Shown in pieces: positions 42,743 through 51,534 of a DNA stretch of 64,000 nucleotides. The stretch covers positions 49,635 to 113,634 of the forward strand of contig JAHBWD010000026.1 of the NCBI GenBank assembly GCA_019637175.1, written 5' to 3'. Every line of letters begins with the position of its first letter. Position 1 is the first letter of the stretch. The DNA comes from Labilithrix sp. Lineage in GTDB: Bacteria > Myxococcota_A > Polyangia > Polyangiales > Polyangiaceae. A model generated the notes under the pieces. The model was not told the origin of the DNA. It did not search any database and saw only the letters and a list, made by a program, of their open reading frames with translations. A program made the translations under genes and the position numbers.

Positions 42743-42854
42743 GGCGTGCCCGCCGGCGCACGGCGCCGGTTCGCCGCAGGCGAAGCACGCCGCGCGAGCT
42801 GCACCTGGGAGGGGAGGCTCATCGGCGGAGCCGATGAGGGGAGCGCCAGCTCCC
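42743..42854. other. Four perfect short-loop hairpins with an enclosing stem
   Basis: Between the LysR stub and mutS2, four exact inverted repeats follow each other. CCGGCGC/GCGCCGG (42753-42769, loop ACG) and TTCGCC/GGCGAA (42770-42784, loop GCA) are together enclosed by GGCGTGC/GCACGCC (42743-42749 with 42785-42791). Then come CTCATCGGC/GCCGATGAG (42818-42838, loop GGA) and GGGAGC/GCTCCC (42839-42854, loop GCCA), ending exactly at the mutS2 stop. No U-tract follows, so simple intrinsic termination is not evident. It may be a bidirectional transcript end or a structured RNA. Confidence 0.7.
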
Positions 42855-45302
42855 TCAAGAAAGCCAAGCGATGGTGACGCCGTCGCCGCCTTCGCCGGGC
42901 TGACCCGCGCGGAAGTAGCGCACGTACGGGCTCGCCTTCAGCTCGCGGCGCACGGCCTCCTTGAGCGCGCCGGTGCCGTGGCCGTGCACGAGGAAGCAGA
43001 CGCGGCGGTCCTCGTTGAGCGATCGATCGAGGAACGTCACCGCGAGCGAGAGCGCGTCGTCGGTTCGAAGGCCGCGGAGATCGCAGGTGTTGTCGGAGGT
43101 TTGGAGGGCGACCTCGAGGCCCGCGGGATCGCTCGACGTGCGCCGAGGCTCGCGGCGCGCGCGCGGCTCGGCGTCGTCGCGCGGCGAGGCCGCGGGGGCG
43201 CGCAGCTCCGCCGGATCGAGGACGAGCTTCATCGCGCCCGCCTGGACGCGGACGCTGCCGTCGGCGAGCACGTCGAGCACCTCGGCCTCGGCGCGCACGC
43301 GAGGTACCCAGACGCGCGCGCCCTTGCGGAGCGAGCCTGCGGGCGCGGGCGCGCGCGCCTCCTCTTCGGCGCGCGCGCGGCCCTGCGCGCTCTCGAGCTC
43401 GCCGCCGATCGCGACCTTCGCCGCGACGCGGTCGAGCATCTTCTCGGCCTCCTTCACGGTCGCGGCGTCGAGCTTCTTCGCGCGCAGGCGCGCCTGCACC
43501 TCGCGCAGCTCTTCGCGCGAGCGGCGCACCGCGCCGAGGAGCGCCTCGGCTTCCTTGGAGATCTGACGGTGCTCGCGATCGCTCGCCGCGCGGATCTCGG
43601 CTTCGAGGCGATCGCGGAGCTCGGCGGCCTCGGCCTCGCGGCGGGCCGCGTCGGCGCGCGCGAGCTCGAGGGCCGCGCGCTCGTCGTTGAGCTTCTTCAC
43701 GACGCTCTCGAACTGCACGTCTTCCCGCGTGAGGAACCGCTCGGCGCGCTCGATCACGGTGCTCGGGAGCCCGAACTTGCGCGCGACCGCGAGCGCGCTC
43801 GAGCTGCCGGGCACGCCGTGGGCGAGGCGGAACGTCGGCGCCATCTCCGCGAGATCGAAGCCCATGCTGGCGTTCTCGAAGCGCGCGTCGGCGAGCGCCA
43901 AGGCCTTGAGGCCCTCGTAGTGCGTCGTCACCACGACGGCGCCGCCGCGGGCCGTGAGCGAGTCGAGCATGCCGGCGGCGAGCGCTTCGCCCTCGCGCGG
44001 ATCGGTGCCGCCGGCGAGCTCGTCGAGCAACACGAGCGCGCCCGGCTGCGTGTCGTCGAGGATGCGGGCGAGGTTCCGTACGTGGGCGCTGAACGTCGAG
44101 AGGCTCTTCGTGAGGCTCTGATCGTCGCCCACGTCGGTGAGCACGACTTCGAAGATGCCGACCTTGCTCTTCGGATCGCACGCCACCGGGAGCCCCGCGC
44201 GGATCATGAGCGCCGTGAGGCCCAGCGTTTTCAGCGCGACCGTCTTTCCGCCGGCGTTGGGCCCGCTGACGACCACGGCGCGGCGCGCGGCGATCGCGAG
44301 ATCGCTCGGCACGACGGCGTCGAAGCGGACGCCCCGCTCGTCGGCGGAGTCGAGCAGCAGGAGCGGGTGGCGCGCGCCGATCAGATCGAGGCGCGCCTCG
44401 TCGATGATGTCGGGGAAGGTGAGCTCGAGATCTTGCGCCAAGCGTGCGCTCGCGGCGCGGACGTCGGCCCGCGCGAGCGCCGCGGCGGCGGCGACCACGC
44501 TCGGCAGCGAATCGCCGATGTCGCGCGAGAGGCGCGTGTAGATCGCGATCTCTTCGCGCTGCACCTCGGCCTCGAGCACCTTGAGGCGGTTGCCCATCGG
44601 GATGACGGCGCGCGGCTCGACGAAGAGCGTCGCGCCGCTCGCGCTCGTGGAGTGGACGATGCCGGGGAAGCGCTCGTGCGCGTCGGAGCGGACGGGGACG
44701 ACGTAGCGGCCCTCGCGCTCGGTGACGTAGCGATCCTGGAGGATCCCTTCGTACCTCTGCATGAGATCCTCGAGCCGCGAGATCATCCGCGCGCGCGCGG
44801 CTTGATATTCGCCGCGGAGCTCGCGCAGGCGCGGGCTCGCGCGATCGGAGAGCGTGCCGTCGGGATCGAACGCCTGGGCGAGATCGTCGGCCAGCGCGTC
44901 GAGCGTGGGATCGGTCGCGCACGCGTCGAAGAGCGAGGCGACGCGGGATCGACGGAGCGTGAGGAAGCGCCGCAGGACGCGCGCCGCGCCGAGCGCCTTG
45001 CCGATCTCGCGGATCTCGGCGGGCGCGAGCACGCCGGCGGCGCCGACGCGACCGATCGCCCCCGAGACGTCGCCGAGCTCGCCGACGGGGAGCGGCTCGC
45101 CCGCGGCGAGGAGCTCGGTCGCCTCGCGCGCCTCGGCGAGGAGGCGCCGCGTGTCGGCGCGCGTGCTCGCGAACGGGAGCTCGAGCGCGAGCGCGCGGCC
45201 CATGTGCGAGACGCACCGCGACGCGAGCGCCTCGAGCAGACGGTCGTACTCGAGATCGCTGCGCGCCTTGTCGGGGCAGGGGTGGCGGAGCGTGTCAGTC
45301 AC
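42855..45302 (-). CDS. mutS2: MutS2 (endonuclease MutS2/RqcU type)
   Basis: 815 residues. The MutS-type clamp and ATPase region (about 20-520) has GPNAGGKTVALKT (Walker A), LDELAGGTDPREGEAL (Walker B) and TTHYEGLKALAL. A coiled-coil region (about 530-640) follows, then a KOW-like segment near 660 and a C-terminal Smr domain (about 735-815) with CDLRG and HGHGTGALK. MutS2 proteins suppress homologous recombination or, as RqcU, act on collided ribosomes; they do not perform mismatch repair. The start is GTG. TTGAAA (45355-45360) and CATGTT (45332-45337) with 17-base spacing provide a candidate promoter upstream. Confidence 0.95.
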   Translation of the reverse strand: MTDTLRHPCPDKARSDLEYDRLLEALASRCVSHMGRALALELPFASTRADTRRLLAEAREATELLAAGEPLPVGELGDVSGAIGRVGAAGVLAPAEIREIGKALGAARVLRRFLTLRRSRVASLFDACATDPTLDALADDLAQAFDPDGTLSDRASPRLRELRGEYQAARARMISRLEDLMQRYEGILQDRYVTEREGRYVVPVRSDAHERFPGIVHSTSASGATLFVEPRAVIPMGNRLKVLEAEVQREEIAIYTRLSRDIGDSLPSVVAAAAALARADVRAASARLAQDLELTFPDIIDEARLDLIGARHPLLLLDSADERGVRFDAVVPSDLAIAARRAVVVSGPNAGGKTVALKTLGLTALMIRAGLPVACDPKSKVGIFEVVLTDVGDDQSLTKSLSTFSAHVRNLARILDDTQPGALVLLDELAGGTDPREGEALAAGMLDSLTARGGAVVVTTHYEGLKALALADARFENASMGFDLAEMAPTFRLAHGVPGSSSALAVARKFGLPSTVIERAERFLTREDVQFESVVKKLNDERAALELARADAARREAEAAELRDRLEAEIRAASDREHRQISKEAEALLGAVRRSREELREVQARLRAKKLDAATVKEAEKMLDRVAAKVAIGGELESAQGRARAEEEARAPAPAGSLRKGARVWVPRVRAEAEVLDVLADGSVRVQAGAMKLVLDPAELRAPAASPRDDAEPRARREPRRTSSDPAGLEVALQTSDNTCDLRGLRTDDALSLAVTFLDRSLNEDRRVCFLVHGHGTGALKEAVRRELKASPYVRYFRAGQPGEGGDGVTIAWLS

Positions 45303-45331
45303 GGCGGGGGCCTGGTCCGGAAAGACGGCGG

Positions 45332-45360
45332 AACATGATCACGCCCCGGCCGAGTTTCAA
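45332..45360 (-). promoter_or_regulatory. Candidate promoter for mutS2
   Basis: On the minus strand TTGAAA (45355-45360) and CATGTT (45332-45337) are 17 bases apart and lie about 30 bases before the GTG start of mutS2. The -35 box is close to consensus, the -10 box poor. Confidence 0.35.
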
Positions 45361-45377
45361 GGGCTACGCCCGAGACG

Positions 45378-47291
45378 TCAGCGATCGGTGCCCGAGCCGG
45401 GCCCAGCGCCGCCGGCCCCGGAGGGCATCGGGTTCGCCTCGCGCTCGAGGTAGCGGAAGATCGTGCGCGGATCGACGCCGAGATCGCGCGCCGTCTGCGT
45501 GCGGTTGCCGTTGTTGCGCTCGAGCACTTCGAGCACGTACTTGCGCTGAAATTCTTCCTTGGCCTTCTCGAGCGGCAGGATCGAGCTCTCGCCCGCTTGA
45601 TCGAGCTCGAGATCTTCGATGCCCAAGAGCGTCTTGTCGCAGAGGACGAGCGCCTTCTTGATCCGGTTCTCGAGCTGCCGGATGTTGCCCGGCCACGTGT
45701 GCTTGCGGATCGCGCCGAGCGCTTGCGGCGTGAAGCCCTGCACCGGCGAGTGCAGCTCTTCGGCGTACTTGGTGAGGAGCGCCTTCGCGATGATGAGCAC
45801 GTCGTCTCCGCGCTCGCGGAGCGGCGGGAGGAAGATGTTCACGACGTTGAGGCGGTAATAGAGATCTTCGCGGAACCTGCCGCCCTTGATCTCCTCTTCG
45901 AGGATGCGGTTGGTCGCGGCGACGACGCGGATGTCGACCTTCTCCGGCTTGCTGTCGCCGACCCTGAAGACGACGCGCTCTTGCAGCGCGCGGAGCAGCT
46001 TCACCTGGAGGTTCAGCGGCAGCTCGCCGATCTCGTCGAGGAAGAGCGTGCCCTTGTCGGCCGCCTGGAACTTGCCGGGGCGCGACGCGATCGCGCCCGT
46101 GAACGCGCCCTTCACGTGGCCGAAGAGCTCGCTCTCGATCAGGTTCTCGGGGATCGCGCCGCAGTTGATGACGATGAACGGACCGTTGGCGCGGTTCGAG
46201 CGCCGGTGCAGCTCGCGCGCGATGAGCTCCTTGCCCGTGCCCGTCTCGCCGGTGATGAGGACGGAGATGTCGGTGGTCGCGACCTTCTGGAGCTTGCGGA
46301 ACACCTCCATCATCGACGGGCAGACGCCGATGATGTCGCCGAAGCGCTTGTCTTTCAGCTCGGCGGCGAGCTTCTCTTTGTCGGCGCGCAGGGCCGAGAG
46401 CAGCATCGCGTTCTGGAGGATGAGCGACGCCTGCCCCGCGAAGATGCTGAGCAGCTCGAGCTGCGATTTCTGGAAGAGGCCCTTCACGCGATCGTTGCCG
46501 ACGTAGAGCGCGCCGGTGACCTGACCCTGCGAGACGAGCGGCGCGCACATGACCGACGAGAGGCGGAGGGCGACGACGCTCTCGCTCGTGCGGAAGACGT
46601 CGTCGGAGAGCGCGTCGGAAACGATGAGCGGGCGGCCCGACTCGAGGACGCGCCGCACGATGCTGTCGGAGATCGTGCCCGTCGTGTCGGCGATGGCCTC
46701 GCGCGTGACGTGGCGCGACGCGCGGATGACGGGCTTTCCGCCCTCGCCGCTCGCTGGGCCGCCGGCTTGGGGCGCGCCGTCGGCGCCGTAGGCGTCGTCG
46801 AGCAGGAGGACGAGGCCCTTCTCCGCGCCGGTGACGTCGATGACGGCGTCGAGCATGGCCTCGAGCAGCTCGTCGATGTTCTTCATCGTCATCAGCTTTT
46901 CGCTGAACTCGTGGAGCTTGCGGACGCCGGCGAGCTGCGGCGCCTCTCCGGCCGCCTCGTTCGAGGTCGACGGCGACGGCGCGCGTGCGGGCGCGTGGGG
47001 CTCGTCGAAGATGCTGAACTGGAGCTCGGCGTCACCGAGGGTGATGCGGTCGCCGTGCACGAGGCGGGCGCGGCGCTTCTTCTTCCCGTTGATCAGGATC
47101 TCGCCGCTCTTGTCGACCTCCTCGAGGTTGAAGTCGCGGCCGTCGAACATCACCTGCGCGTGCGTCTCGGAGATCCCGCCGGTCATCACCGCGACGTCGT
47201 TTCCGAGCGCGCGGCCGATCGTCGACATGGGCTTGTAGAGCACGAACGTGCGCGGTGAGCCCTGAGGCGGAAACCACTTGAGGATCGGCAT
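45378..47291 (-). CDS. FHA-GAF sigma-54-dependent transcriptional activator
   Basis: 637 residues. An N-terminal FHA domain (about 20-95; STIGRALGN, SETHAQV, LINGKKK) is followed by a GAF domain (about 130-300; KLMTMKNIDELLEAMLDAVIDVTGA and MCAPLVSQGQVTGALYV), then the AAA+ domain (about 320-555) with GETGTGKELIAREL, the consensus GAFTGA loop, GTLFLDEIGELP and RLNVVNIFLPPLRER. A Fis-type HTH ends the protein (NNGNRTQTARDLGVDPRTIFRYLERE). It should drive sigma-54 promoters in response to phospho-Thr signalling plus a GAF ligand. I start at MPILKWF; the open frame upstream lies opposite the small lipoprotein gene. It is divergent from that gene. Confidence 0.92.
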   Translation of the reverse strand: MPILKWFPPQGSPRTFVLYKPMSTIGRALGNDVAVMTGGISETHAQVMFDGRDFNLEEVDKSGEILINGKKKRRARLVHGDRITLGDAELQFSIFDEPHAPARAPSPSTSNEAAGEAPQLAGVRKLHEFSEKLMTMKNIDELLEAMLDAVIDVTGAEKGLVLLLDDAYGADGAPQAGGPASGEGGKPVIRASRHVTREAIADTTGTISDSIVRRVLESGRPLIVSDALSDDVFRTSESVVALRLSSVMCAPLVSQGQVTGALYVGNDRVKGLFQKSQLELLSIFAGQASLILQNAMLLSALRADKEKLAAELKDKRFGDIIGVCPSMMEVFRKLQKVATTDISVLITGETGTGKELIARELHRRSNRANGPFIVINCGAIPENLIESELFGHVKGAFTGAIASRPGKFQAADKGTLFLDEIGELPLNLQVKLLRALQERVVFRVGDSKPEKVDIRVVAATNRILEEEIKGGRFREDLYYRLNVVNIFLPPLRERGDDVLIIAKALLTKYAEELHSPVQGFTPQALGAIRKHTWPGNIRQLENRIKKALVLCDKTLLGIEDLELDQAGESSILPLEKAKEEFQRKYVLEVLERNNGNRTQTARDLGVDPRTIFRYLEREANPMPSGAGGAGPGSGTDR

Positions 47292-47338
47292 GGGAGGGCG
47301 AGACGCTGTAGCGGAACGATACCAGCAAAAGAACCGGG

Positions 47339-47368
47339 TGGTCAGAACGAGATGGGCCCGTGTAGAAT
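47339..47368 (+). promoter_or_regulatory. Promoter candidate for the 51-residue lipoprotein
   Basis: TAGAAT (47363-47368, five of six consensus bases) and TGGTCA (47339-47344) are 18 bases apart on the plus strand. The -10 box ends only eight bases before ATG 47377, so the transcript would be nearly leaderless. Confidence 0.4.
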
Positions 47369-47376
47369 CGCCCATC

Positions 47377-47532
47377 ATGACAAGGATGGTGGTTCTGGTC
47401 TCGCTCTGCGCCGGCCTCGCGGCCTTCGCCGTGATGGCTTGCGGTGGTGGCCCCGACAAGGCGCCGCTCACGCCCGACGCGCTCGAGCCGCCTCCCGCCG
47501 AGGCGGCCGAAGCGGGCGCTCCGGCGCACTAG
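47377..47532 (+). CDS. Small lipoprotein (51 aa)
   Basis: The predicted 51-residue product is a short hydrophobic signal ending in the lipobox VMAC, followed by GGGPDKAPL and a Pro/Glu/Ala-rich tail. It resembles the many small lipoproteins of myxobacterial envelopes and has no recognisable domain. The frame is open further upstream but that part lies opposite the sigma-54 activator and is rich in basic residues, so I start at MTRMVVLVSL. It ends ten bases before the convergent PPPGGY-repeat gene and is divergent from the activator. Confidence 0.6.
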   Translation: MTRMVVLVSLCAGLAAFAVMACGGGPDKAPLTPDALEPPPAEAAEAGAPAH

Positions 47533-47542
47533 GCGCGGTCGC

Positions 47543-48802
47543 TCAGAAGGTTCCGCTCGCCGAGAGCATCGTTCCCTCGGGCGTGACCACGCCGAGGGCG
47601 GGATCGATCCGCGGCGCGGGCGCGAACGAGATGTCGACGGGCGGCTTCCACCCGCCGCGCTGACCGAGGTCTTCGGGGTCTTTGAGGTCCCACGTGAGGG
47701 CGCCGGCGATGCCCATGCCCGCGAGGCTCATGAGGCCGGGGCCGAAGAAGCCGTGCTTGGGATCGTTGTCGGAGAACAAGTAGAGCGGGAAGACGAGGCA
47801 GCCGGCGGCCATGCCGATGAGGTAGCCGCCCCACATCCACTTCTGCGACGACCACGAGGGCGTGTGCACCGTGCTCATCGCGGCGCTGCCGACGAAGAGC
47901 GCGTTGAGGCCGATGATGCCGCCGATCGCGGCGCCGTCGCCGCTCTTGGCGAGGCTCGATCGGCCGGGGCTCGTCGGCCCGCTCGACGCGATGCCGAGGG
48001 AGATGCCGCTGAGCGTGCCCCACGCGGCCGCGTTCGCCATGAAGCCGAGGCTGCGCGGGTCCGGGCGGAGCCACTCGCCGAACGCCCAGCCGCCGACGCC
48101 GCCGCCGGTCGCGAGGAGGAACGTCACGGTCGTCTTCGTCTGGAACGACCACTCTTCCGCCTCGGTCTTCGCGAACTGGCGCTGCGCGCCCGAGATCGCG
48201 ACGCCCTCGAGCGCGCCGAAGACGAGACCGGTCGCCATCGACGACGGCACGCCGCGATGGAGCGGGCCTCCGCGATCGTCCCAGAAGAAGACGCCGATCG
48301 GCATCGCCGCGCCGAGGACGAGCGGCGCGATGATCGCGGGACCGGGATCGTCGATCTTCGCGAGCGCGTCGATCCAGATGCCGGTGCCGATGCCGTAGAG
48401 CGCGCTCGTCACGTAGAGCGAGGCCATCTCGCCGTCGCTGCGGTTCGGATTCGGCGGAGGCCGGCCGTATCCCGGCGGCGGACCGTATCCCGGCGGCGGG
48501 CCGTATCCCGGCGGCGGGTATCCACCGGGCGGCGGATAACCACCGGGCGGCGGGCCGTACCCCGGCGGCGGATAACCTCCCGGCGGCGGGCCGTACCCCG
48601 GAGGCGGATAACCACCGGGCGGCGGATAACCACCGGGCGGCGGATAACCACCGGGCGGCGGAGGCTGCATCCCCGGCTGCATCCCTGGCGGAGGAGGCTG
48701 CGAGGGCGGAAAGCCTTGCGCCTCGGCGCTGGTCTCCGTCGCGAGCGCGGCGGAAGCGAGGAGCGCGGCGAGAACGAGCGAGCGAAAGCGGGAACGCGGC
48801 AT
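47543..48802 (-). CDS. Exported membrane protein with PPPGGY repeats
   Basis: 419 residues. A signal peptide (LVLAALLASAALATETSAEA) leads into about 90 residues of Pro/Gly/Tyr repeats (units of GGYPPP and GYGPPP). The remainder has five to seven hydrophobic segments rich in Gly and Ala (TGIWIDALAKI, PLVLGAAMPIGVFFW, GGIIGLNALFVGSAAM, GGYLIGMAAGCLVFPLYLF), so it is probably an inner membrane protein or a barrel-like protein with an exported disordered N-terminus. No family is recognised. It is convergent with the small lipoprotein. Start ATG 48802 fits the signal peptide. Confidence 0.72.
   Translation of the reverse strand: MPRSRFRSLVLAALLASAALATETSAEAQGFPPSQPPPPGMQPGMQPPPPGGYPPPGGYPPPGGYPPPGYGPPPGGYPPPGYGPPPGGYPPPGGYPPPGYGPPPGYGPPPGYGRPPPNPNRSDGEMASLYVTSALYGIGTGIWIDALAKIDDPGPAIIAPLVLGAAMPIGVFFWDDRGGPLHRGVPSSMATGLVFGALEGVAISGAQRQFAKTEAEEWSFQTKTTVTFLLATGGGVGGWAFGEWLRPDPRSLGFMANAAAWGTLSGISLGIASSGPTSPGRSSLAKSGDGAAIGGIIGLNALFVGSAAMSTVHTPSWSSQKWMWGGYLIGMAAGCLVFPLYLFSDNDPKHGFFGPGLMSLAGMGIAGALTWDLKDPEDLGQRGGWKPPVDISFAPAPRIDPALGVVTPEGTMLSASGTF
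48461..48662. repeat. Tandem repeat encoding PPPGGY/PPPGYG units
   Basis: About ten imperfect units of 18-21 bases built on CCGGGCGGCGGATA or CCCGGCGGCGGGCCGTA encode the disordered Pro/Gly/Tyr region of the 419-residue protein. Several neighbouring units are identical, so copy number could change by recombination without a frameshift. Confidence 0.85.
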
Positions 48803-48915
48803 GGCTCCAAACGCGAGCGTAGAGGATGCTCGCGCTCGGGTCGAGCGACGCGGCGCCCCGCCGCAATTCGCGCTCAGCGCGCGTCGGCGCGCGTCCGGGG
48901 GGCTGCGCGGAACGC

Positions 48916-49956
48916 TCAGCGAGGCGGCGCTTCTGCGCGGATCGTCCCCAGGCTTTCGAACTCGGCCGTGAGCTCTCTCGCCATGAGATCCTTTACCGCC
49001 TGGAGCACGGGCTTGTCTTCGTAGAGCACGCGATACACCTCGGAGATGATCGGCAGCTCGATGCCGAGCTTGTTCGAGAGGTCGAACGCGCTCTTCGTCG
49101 TCTTCACGCCTTCGGCGACGTGACCGAGCCCCGCGACGATGTCGTTCAGCTTGCGGCCCTTGCCGAGCTCGAGCCCGACGGTGCGGTTGCGTGACAGCTC
49201 GCCGGTGCACGTGAGGACGAGATCGCCCATGCCCGCGAGGCCGGCGAGCGTGATGGCCTCGCCGCCGCGCGCGAGCGAGAGCTTCACCATCTCGGAGAGG
49301 CCGCGGGTGATGAGCATCGCGCGCGTGTTGTGACCGAAGCCGAGGCCGTCGGCGGCGCCCGCGGCGATGGCGATCACGTTCTTGATCGCGCCGCCGCACT
49401 CGACGCCGGGGACGTCCTTGCTCGCGTACGTTCGCATGTAAGGTGCATGGAATCGCTTCATCACGTGATCGCGCACGCGATCGTCGGTCGACGCGATGAC
49501 GACGCCGGTCGGAAGCTCGGCCGCGAGCTCCTTCGCGAACGAGGGGCCGCTCAAGAAGGAGAAGTGACGGTGCGTCGCGCCCGGCAGCTCGGCGGCGAGG
49601 ATCTCGTCGATGAACGTCAGCGACTCGTTCTCGATCCCCTTGGTGGCGCTCACGATCGGCGCGTCGTGCGGGACCTTGCGCGCGACGAGGCGGGCGACCT
49701 CGCGCGTCGCGTGGCTCGGCGCGACGAACACGACCATCGTCGCCCCGTCGAGCGCCTCTTCCGGATCGACCGTCGCCGACAGCGTCTTCGGGAGCTTCGC
49801 GCTAGGCAGGTACTTGCCGTTGACGTGCTCTTCGTTGATCTGCCCGACCAGATCGGTCCGCCGGCAGTACATCTGCACGTCGTCGCCCTTGTCGGCGAGG
49901 ACCTTCGCGAGCGCCGTTCCCCACGCCCCCGCACCGAGCACCGCCACCTTGTTCAT
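48916..49956 (-). CDS. gpsA: Glycerol-3-phosphate dehydrogenase [NAD(P)+]
   Basis: 346 residues. VLGAGAWGTALAKVLADKG is the nucleotide-binding loop, ATKGIE and GPSFAKELA are family blocks, and ECGGAIKNVIAIAAG with NTRAMLITRGL carry the catalytic lysine region. It reduces dihydroxyacetone phosphate to sn-glycerol 3-phosphate for phospholipid synthesis. GGTGGAGG just before ATG 49956 supports the start. It is monocistronic as far as can be seen; the small YdeI-like gene lies 57 bases upstream on the same strand. Confidence 0.96.
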   Translation of the reverse strand: MNKVAVLGAGAWGTALAKVLADKGDDVQMYCRRTDLVGQINEEHVNGKYLPSAKLPKTLSATVDPEEALDGATMVVFVAPSHATREVARLVARKVPHDAPIVSATKGIENESLTFIDEILAAELPGATHRHFSFLSGPSFAKELAAELPTGVVIASTDDRVRDHVMKRFHAPYMRTYASKDVPGVECGGAIKNVIAIAAGAADGLGFGHNTRAMLITRGLSEMVKLSLARGGEAITLAGLAGMGDLVLTCTGELSRNRTVGLELGKGRKLNDIVAGLGHVAEGVKTTKSAFDLSNKLGIELPIISEVYRVLYEDKPVLQAVKDLMARELTAEFESLGTIRAEAPPR

Positions 49957-50013
49957 GCCTCCACCATATCAACCCTACGGATCGAGGTGGAACGGGCGTG
50001 GGGGGCGTCGGGG

Positions 50014-50334
50014 TCAGTCGCGCGGCGTCGCCCACGGATCGAACGGCGTCGACTCGGGGGAGCTGAGAAGGCGAAGGACGGTGCAGACGAGGTGAGCGTG
50101 CTCGTGGCGGTCCGCTTCCGTCCGAGCGCCGGCGATCCAATCGATGTACGCGCGGCGACGGAGCTCGGAGAGGTCGTCGAACACGACCCGCAGCTCCGGC
50201 TGCGCGGCGAGCGCCTCTTGGAGCTCCTCGGGCAGCTCGTCGTCGATTCCGACGATCGGGCGGGCGAGGCGGATGAGGGGGATGGCTGACGTGAGGCTGT
50301 TCATGGCGGGCCCGCTGAGCACGAGCCGGTCCAT
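50014..50334 (-). CDS. YdeI/OmpD-associated-like small protein
   Basis: 106 residues. The C-terminal 75 residues (LPEELQEALAAQPELRVVFDDLSELRRRAYIDWIAGARTE..., then a helix LVCTVLRLL) resemble the YdeI/OmpD-associated family: an 'LxxALxxxPxxxxxFxxLxxxxRRxYxxWI' pattern then a helix with paired charged residues. That family has a loosely defined role in envelope or bacteriocin resistance. The start is uncertain; ATG 50304 (MNSLTSAIPL) is an alternative that removes ten residues. Confidence 0.65.
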   Translation of the reverse strand: MDRLVLSGPAMNSLTSAIPLIRLARPIVGIDDELPEELQEALAAQPELRVVFDDLSELRRRAYIDWIAGARTEADRHEHAHLVCTVLRLLSSPESTPFDPWATPRD

Positions 50335-50481
50335 CGACGAGCGCGGCTAAGTATGCGAGCTCCTGACGCCAAGGTGGGGTCAAGAGCGACACCCGCGGCG
50401 CTCTCGACTGGGTCAGGCTCGACACCACCCCTCGCAGCGCTCAAGCCGAAACGCCGCACAAGGTGCTACGCTGCCGATGCC

Positions 50482-51534
50482 TTGCGACCGGCGATTCAGG
50501 TTCTTTTCTTGGGTTCAGTCATGCTCGCGTCAGCGTCCTCGGCCGTCGGCTGCGGGCCGCCCTACTGCCAGTTCCGGGGAACGATCAACGACCCGGCGAA
50601 CCGGTCGATGCGTCGCTCGATGCTCAAGGCGGGGATGGGCGACTTCTGCAAGCAAATGCTCCAGCGCAACGCGCCGTTGCGCCTGTCGCCCGACTCGCCG
50701 GTCATCGGGCGCTTCTTCCCCGTGCAGTGCCACGCGCCCGAGAGCGAAGACCTCGACCTCACGTTCAGCGGCTACGGCTACGCCTGGACGAACGTGAGCC
50801 TCAAGACCACGTTCACGGCGTCGGCGAAGGCGCTCTACCGTTACGACTTCCTCGTGACCGAAGGCGATCGCTGCGACGTCTATGCGTACTTCCGCACGTC
50901 GCGGCTCGACGCGAGCGACTTCAAGGTCCACCGCATCGAAGGTCAGGCGGCGTCGTTCTTGAACACGTTCGCGCAGATGGGCGACAACTTCGGCCGGCAG
51001 CTCATCGGCAAGAAGCTCCAAGACGGCTTCACCGTCATCCACCAGTCCGCCACCAACGTCGACGACTTCACCCTCGGCATCACGCCGCTCGGCCAGCGCC
51101 CCTTCCGTCCGTTCCAGGTCCACGGCAAGGATCGCATCACCTACGAGAACGAGCGCGTCGAGGTGCACCAGAACCAGCGCGACTTCGTCGGTCCGATCAA
51201 CGTCGAAGACGGCGGGCGATCGATCTTCGTCACCGCGACGATGGACGGCACGCCCGCCATCGACTTCATGCTCATGCGCAAGGCCGAGGCTGAAGCCTCG
51301 CTCAAGCTCTACTTCGAATACCCGCAGTCGGGCCCGCTCGCCGCACCCCCCATCGCGGGAGACGTCATGCAGGCCGGCGTCCCCCTGCAACGGGCGATTC
51401 CCGTCGCCCCGGGGATGTACTACGTGGTGTTCGACAACACGGCCAGCGCCGGACAGGTCTCCCCGCCGGGCAACGCGATGGACGACCGGGCCGCGGTCGT
51501 GAACTACCTCATCCAGATCGGCGACTCCTCGTGA
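50482..51534 (+). CDS. Lipoprotein of unknown function upstream of lepB
   Basis: With TTG 50482 as start the product has 350 residues: a short basic N-terminus, a hydrophobic stretch and the lipobox AVGC. The mature part is strand-rich with Cys near the N-terminus (CGPPYC) and RSMRRSMLKAGMGDFCKQMLQ as one clear helix. A C-terminal segment has PGMYYVVFDN, a strand common in beta-sandwich domains. No family is recognised. An earlier start at 50353 would add 43 residues of low complexity without a signal; ATG 50521 would cut into the hydrophobic stretch. It ends with a four-base overlap (GTGA) with lepB. Confidence 0.65.
   Translation: MRPAIQVLFLGSVMLASASSAVGCGPPYCQFRGTINDPANRSMRRSMLKAGMGDFCKQMLQRNAPLRLSPDSPVIGRFFPVQCHAPESEDLDLTFSGYGYAWTNVSLKTTFTASAKALYRYDFLVTEGDRCDVYAYFRTSRLDASDFKVHRIEGQAASFLNTFAQMGDNFGRQLIGKKLQDGFTVIHQSATNVDDFTLGITPLGQRPFRPFQVHGKDRITYENERVEVHQNQRDFVGPINVEDGGRSIFVTATMDGTPAIDFMLMRKAEAEASLKLYFEYPQSGPLAAPPIAGDVMQAGVPLQRAIPVAPGMYYVVFDNTASAGQVSPPGNAMDDRAAVVNYLIQIGDSS

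Noticed and set aside
48461..48662. CRISPR-like repeat region
   Set aside because: The repeat is in frame within a gene and encodes PPPGGY units without unique spacers.
49957..49980. TGATAT box as -10 element of gpsA
   Set aside because: It lies only about ten bases before the start codon, overlaps the probable ribosome site region, and no -35 match is visible.
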